DNA of 8,682 nt from Kiritimatiellia bacterium. GTDB lineage: Bacteria; Verrucomicrobiota; Kiritimatiellia; UBA8416; JABMPJ01. The stretch lies in the NCBI GenBank assembly GCA_029939545.1, contig JAOZSS010000096.1, forward strand, positions 1 to 8,682, written 5' to 3'. Made by a program: the position numbers and the translations under genes. The notes under the pieces are model-generated. The model made no database searches and was not told the origin of the DNA. It saw nothing but the letters and a program-made list of their open reading frames with translations. Positions 6,092 through 8,682 of the stretch are shown here, piece by piece. Within the stretch, counting starts at the first letter, position 1, and every line of letters begins with the position of its first letter.

Positions 6092-7126
6092 GTGCGAAAG
6101 CCCGATATTCGCCTCCTGGCCACTGATCTTGACGGTACGGTCATCGGCCACCGCGACGATCGTGCGTGCTATCCCATCTTCAAGGATCTCATTGGCGAGC
6201 TCCGCCGGAATCGGCACCTGCTCTGGATCATATCTACCGGTCGCCACTACGGCAGCTTCCTTTCGTTCACAGGCTCATTGGAACGGGCGGGCATCCATGC
6301 CGACTTGGTTGTAACCCATCGCGGGCGGGTGTTTGAGCGCCACGGCAAGGGGTACCAGCTCAAGCTGGCCTACACGGCCCGAGTTGTGCTGGCGTCTATG
6401 CTTGGCCATACGCGAGCCCGCCGCGAGCTGAGGAGGATGCACCACCACCTTTCGACACATGTGCGCGGCGTCCGGCGGGTACTATTGCTCAAGGATCGTT
6501 TTGTCCTGCGATTCGCCACCTTGGAGTCGGCCCAGGAATCCATGAAATGGGTCAGGCGGCAGACTCAGGAAGTACCCGCCCTCAAGGCTATCCGGAAGGA
6601 GCGGGAGATCGAGGTGGAGCAGATCGCCTGCCGCAGAGGGCATGCCGTCCGCGTGTTGGCGGAGCGGTTAGGTGTATCGCGTGACGAGATCCTGGCGGTC
6701 GGCGATACACGAACCGACATGTGCATGCTTGATCAACGCGTGGCATTCTACACCGGCTGTCCGCTTAATGCCGACGACGAGACCAAGCAGATCGTGCATG
6801 ATCTCGGTGGCCATATCTCCACAGAATTCACCCTGTCCGGCCTGATCGACATCATCAGGTCGACGCTGGATGGCAACGTGTCGTCCGAGATACCCCCGCT
6901 GCCGGAAGAGATGCCCCGCCGACGCCGCTCGGGCCACCAGGTGTCGCGAACAGGCTCAAGGGATCGCAAGCACCTGCTGCGCAGCTATATGCTTGGCGGT
7001 GCCATCGTCGCCATCACGCTGGTGGTATTCGCCAGCTTCGGTGTCCTTCCCTTCTCGGGCCTGATCATGAAGCCGTTTTACTTGTTCTTCCGGGCGATGG
7101 ACGGGTTCTGGGCGTTGTTCAGTTAG
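6092..7126 (+). CDS. HAD-family (Cof-like) phosphatase with C-terminal membrane anchor
   Basis: A 344-aa haloacid dehalogenase-superfamily hydrolase, probably a small-molecule phosphatase; the substrate is unknown. Motif I is DLDGT (D12 nucleophile, D14 acid/base). Motif II is IISTGR (S48/T49). A cap domain spans about 80-165. Motif IV is GDTRTD (D205, D209). The motif III position, normally Lys in a KG dipeptide of Cof-type enzymes, reads RRG (R182), a conservative but notable change. After residue about 255 the chain leaves the HAD fold. Residues 268-294 are Pro/Arg-rich (EMPRRRRSGHQ), followed by a hydrophobic helix at about 301-320 and a second aromatic hydrophobic stretch at 322-344. This suggests a tail-anchored phosphatase held at the inner membrane. 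GTG is the start, with AGGAG 6 bases upstream. It is likely co-transcribed with the preceding gene. Confidence 0.85.
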   Translation: MRKPDIRLLATDLDGTVIGHRDDRACYPIFKDLIGELRRNRHLLWIISTGRHYGSFLSFTGSLERAGIHADLVVTHRGRVFERHGKGYQLKLAYTARVVLASMLGHTRARRELRRMHHHLSTHVRGVRRVLLLKDRFVLRFATLESAQESMKWVRRQTQEVPALKAIRKEREIEVEQIACRRGHAVRVLAERLGVSRDEILAVGDTRTDMCMLDQRVAFYTGCPLNADDETKQIVHDLGGHISTEFTLSGLIDIIRSTLDGNVSSEIPPLPEEMPRRRRSGHQVSRTGSRDRKHLLRSYMLGGAIVAITLVVFASFGVLPFSGLIMKPFYLFFRAMDGFWALFS

Positions 7127-7157
7127 CCGCGAAGAGGCACAAAAGACACAAGAAGAT

Positions 7158-7178
7158 GGCCCGCTCGGAGAGCGGGCC
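7158..7178. terminator. Strong hairpin between convergent genes, possible terminator or REP-like element
   Basis: GGCCCGCTC (7158-7166) pairs perfectly with GAGCGGGCC (7170-7178) around a GGA loop. It lies 31 bases after the HAD stop (7126) and 68 bases past the acyl-CoA dehydrogenase stop on the other strand. In the minus-strand transcript the stem is followed by T-rich sequence (ATCTTCTTGTGTCTTTTG), fitting termination of the dehydrogenase message. In the plus direction no T-run follows. The flanking GAAGAGGCACAAAAGACACAAGAAG and the stem both look like dispersed extragenic repeat wording, so it may be a member of a repeat family. Confidence 0.55.
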
Positions 7179-7205
7179 CTACCTCACGTTCGGATCAGTG
7201 CCAGG

Positions 7206-7227
7206 TAGCGCTCCGCGCGGGCCGCTA
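7206..7227. other. Second hairpin downstream of the acyl-CoA dehydrogenase
   Basis: TAGCG (7206-7210) and CGCTA (7223-7227) flank CTCC-GCGC-GGGC, giving a stem of TAGCG/CGCTA plus a T-G and two C-G pairs, interrupted by one C-C mismatch, with a GCGC tetraloop. It begins about 20 bases after the minus-strand dehydrogenase stop. There is no T-run. It may protect the 3' end of the message or belong to the same extragenic repeat set as the neighbouring hairpin. Confidence 0.35.
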
Positions 7228-7246
7228 TATGACCATCGCCGCCGAG

Positions 7247-8404
7247 CTACTTCTGCGCTGCGGCGGCTTCCTTGATCAGGCTGAGGCCGATCACCTCGCG
7301 CTGGATCTGGTTGGTGCCTTCGTAGATCTGCGTGATCTTGGCATCGCGCATCATCTTCTCGACCGGGTACTCCTTCATGTAGCCGTAGCCACCGAGGATC
7401 TGCACGGCGTCGGTGGTCACCTTCATCGCCACGTCGGAGGCGTAGAGCTTGACCATCGCGGAGAGCTTGCTGATGTCCTTCGCGCCCGTATCGATGTAGC
7501 GGGCAACCCGGTAAACCAGTGCGCGCGCGGCTTCGACCTGCGTGGCCATGTCGGCCAGCATGAACTGGATGCCCTGGTTGGCGCAGATCGGCTTACCAAA
7601 CTGGACGCGTTCGCGGCTGTACTGAGTGGCGATCTCAAGCGCGCCGGCGGCCACGCCCAGGGCCTGGGCGGCCACGCCGGGACGGGACACGTCGAGCGTC
7701 TTCATTGCCACGATGAACCCCATACCCTCGCGGGCAATCAGGTTCTCGGCCGGAATGCGGCAGTCGGTGAAAATGAGCTCGCACGTGGCCGAGCCACGGA
7801 TGCCCATCTTGTTTTCCTTCTTACCAAACTCGAAACCGGGCGTGCCTTTCTCGACGATGAAGGCGCTCGCGCCGCGGGCACCCTTGGCCTTGTTTGTCAT
7901 CGCAATTACGGTGTAGATCTCGGCTTCGCCGCCATTGGTGATCCACTGCTTCGTCCCGTTGAGCACATACTCGTCACCGTCCTTGACGGCCGTGGTCTTG
8001 ATCCCGCTCGCGTCGCTGCCGGCACCGGCCTCGGTCAGACCAAAGGCCGCCAGCGTGCCCTGCGCGATGCGCGGCAGATACTTGGCCTTCTGCTCGTCGG
8101 AACCATACAGCAAGATGGGGTCCAGTCCCAAACCGGTAGCAAAAAGCGATAGGGCCGTGCCCGAATCGACTTTGCACAGCTCTTCGACACAGATGACCAA
8201 GTCCATCACGCCGCCGCCCATACCTCCGTATTCTTCGGGGATCATGATGCCGAACAGGTCGGCATCGGCAAAGGCCTTGACGATGTCCCACGGAAACTCG
8301 TGCGACGTATCGTAATGCTCGCGCATCGGTTTCATCTTCTCTTCAGCGATTTGACGACACAGGTCGCGAATCATGATTTGTTCTTCGGTCAGGTCGAACT
8401 CCAT
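7247..8404 (-). CDS. Acyl-CoA dehydrogenase (short-chain/butyryl-CoA type)
   Basis: An FAD-dependent cytoplasmic enzyme that introduces the alpha-beta double bond in acyl-CoA, passing electrons to electron-transfer flavoprotein; no ETF genes are in the window. The protein has 385 aa, the usual family length. Using the start at 8404, the first family signature (GLTEAGAGSDASG) is at 122-134, the second (QILGGYGYMKEYP onward) at 335-354, and the catalytic base is E362 in IYEGTNQIQR, the position used by short- and medium-chain enzymes. The close match to this core favours short-chain acyl-CoA, but the substrate cannot be fixed by sequence. Three in-frame ATGs occur at 8419, 8410 and 8404; GAGAGG lies 7 bases before the third, so 8404 is chosen. 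It is monocistronic in this window and convergent with the HAD gene. Confidence 0.95.
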   Translation of the reverse strand: MEFDLTEEQIMIRDLCRQIAEEKMKPMREHYDTSHEFPWDIVKAFADADLFGIMIPEEYGGMGGGVMDLVICVEELCKVDSGTALSLFATGLGLDPILLYGSDEQKAKYLPRIAQGTLAAFGLTEAGAGSDASGIKTTAVKDGDEYVLNGTKQWITNGGEAEIYTVIAMTNKAKGARGASAFIVEKGTPGFEFGKKENKMGIRGSATCELIFTDCRIPAENLIAREGMGFIVAMKTLDVSRPGVAAQALGVAAGALEIATQYSRERVQFGKPICANQGIQFMLADMATQVEAARALVYRVARYIDTGAKDISKLSAMVKLYASDVAMKVTTDAVQILGGYGYMKEYPVEKMMRDAKITQIYEGTNQIQREVIGLSLIKEAAAAQK

Positions 8405-8476
8405 GGTCATACCTCTCAATTGCTTCTTGCGTCTCCTCTAGCCGACCGGACCACCCCAGCCGCAAACTCGCCGCGT

Positions 8477-8506
8477 ATCGTAGGCGCGGGCAGGCAGATG
8501 GGGCAA
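8477..8506 (-). promoter_or_regulatory. Possible promoter for the acyl-CoA dehydrogenase
   Basis: On the minus strand TTGCCC (8506-8501) and TACGAT (8482-8477) match the sigma-70 -35 and -10 boxes at 4 of 6 positions each with an 18-base spacer. Transcription would start near 8470 and give a leader of about 65 bases. The match is only moderate. Confidence 0.28.
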
Positions 8507-8520
8507 GGTTAAAAGGTTAG

Positions 8521-8545
8521 CCGAGAGGGGCGACTCCACTCTCGG
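8521..8545. other. Hairpin upstream of the acyl-CoA dehydrogenase
   Basis: CCGAGAG (8521-8527) pairs with CTCTCGG (8539-8545); inside, GGG and TCC can extend the stem around a CGAC loop with one bulged A. On the minus strand it is followed by CTAACCTTTTAACC, so it could terminate a message arriving from beyond the right edge. It could equally be an extragenic palindrome. Confidence 0.35.
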
Positions 8546-8613
8546 AACGATACAGGGCCATGCGGAAGCCGAAAGAACCGGGAAGTCTTCCAGATCTTTA
8601 GGCTCATAGTACC

Positions 8614-8682
8614 AGTCTCTTAGGGGCGCACCTAAGTCTCTTAGGGACGCACCTATACTTCTCTTAGGGACGCACCTATACT
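8614..8682. repeat. Tandem array of near-palindromic 21-23 bp units, cut by the window edge
   Basis: Three units share the core TCTCTTAGGGRCGCACCTA, starting at 8616, 8637 and 8660 (periods 21 and 23). The core TTAGGGGCGCACCTAA is its own reverse complement apart from one mismatched pair, and unit junctions form a second inverted repeat (CCTAAG-TCT-CTTAGG). The last bases (TATACT) match the point where a fourth unit would begin, so the array probably continues to the right. No coding frame is supported. Confidence 0.75.

Noticed and set aside
7229..8152. Plus-strand frame of 307 codons opposite the acyl-CoA dehydrogenase
   Set aside because: Antisense shadow of a GC-rich gene; the minus strand carries both family signatures and the catalytic Glu.
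8614..8682. CRISPR array
   Set aside because: Units are contiguous at 21-23 bp with almost no unique spacer between them, so they are tandem palindromic repeats.

Overview
The window (about 8.7 kb, GC-rich) is an ordinary-looking bacterial chromosomal segment with five confident metabolic or regulatory genes, one recurrent hypothetical protein, repeat-rich edges and one unusual regulator. Three things suggest a PVC-superphylum bacterium (Kiritimatiellota, Verrucomicrobiota or Lentisphaerota): a fused MetX-MetW enzyme, a small proline-rich two-domain protein of a type I associate with Verrucomicrobia-like genomes, and palindromic extragenic repeats. This placement is inference; no rRNA or other phylogenetic marker is present.

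Layout. Positions 1-558 hold no intact gene: the possible start of a minus-strand reading frame runs off the left edge, and a plus-strand remnant matches the C-terminus of clan AA (retropepsin-like) aspartic proteases. Positions 559-5502 are a tight minus-strand cluster, read right to left: cutA, a metX-metW fusion, cysE, and a sigma-54 activator that starts 2 bases after the cysE stop. A 73-bp divergent region with a perfect 15-bp interrupted palindrome separates cutA from a plus-strand pair: a 163-aa protein of unknown function and a HAD-family phosphatase with a C-terminal membrane anchor. A convergent gap with two hairpins follows, then a minus-strand acyl-CoA dehydrogenase. The right edge carries a tandem array of near-palindromic units that continues out of the window.

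How the genes work together. MetX acetylates homoserine and CysE acetylates serine, the two O-acetyl acceptors used for sulfur assimilation into methionine and cysteine, so the minus-strand cluster is a sulfur amino-acid activation operon. The last gene encodes an enhancer-binding protein whose N-terminus is an arsenate reductase/low-molecular-weight phosphatase fold with nearly all catalytic residues replaced, followed by a cysteine-rich PAS domain, the sigma-54 AAA+ ATPase and a Fis-type DNA-binding domain. The CysE N-terminus also carries eight cysteines. The most interesting hypothesis is that the regulator uses a dead ArsC-like domain as a sensor (oxyanion or thiol/redox) for sulfur metabolism. 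No convincing -24/-12 promoter was found in the window, so its targets are unknown.
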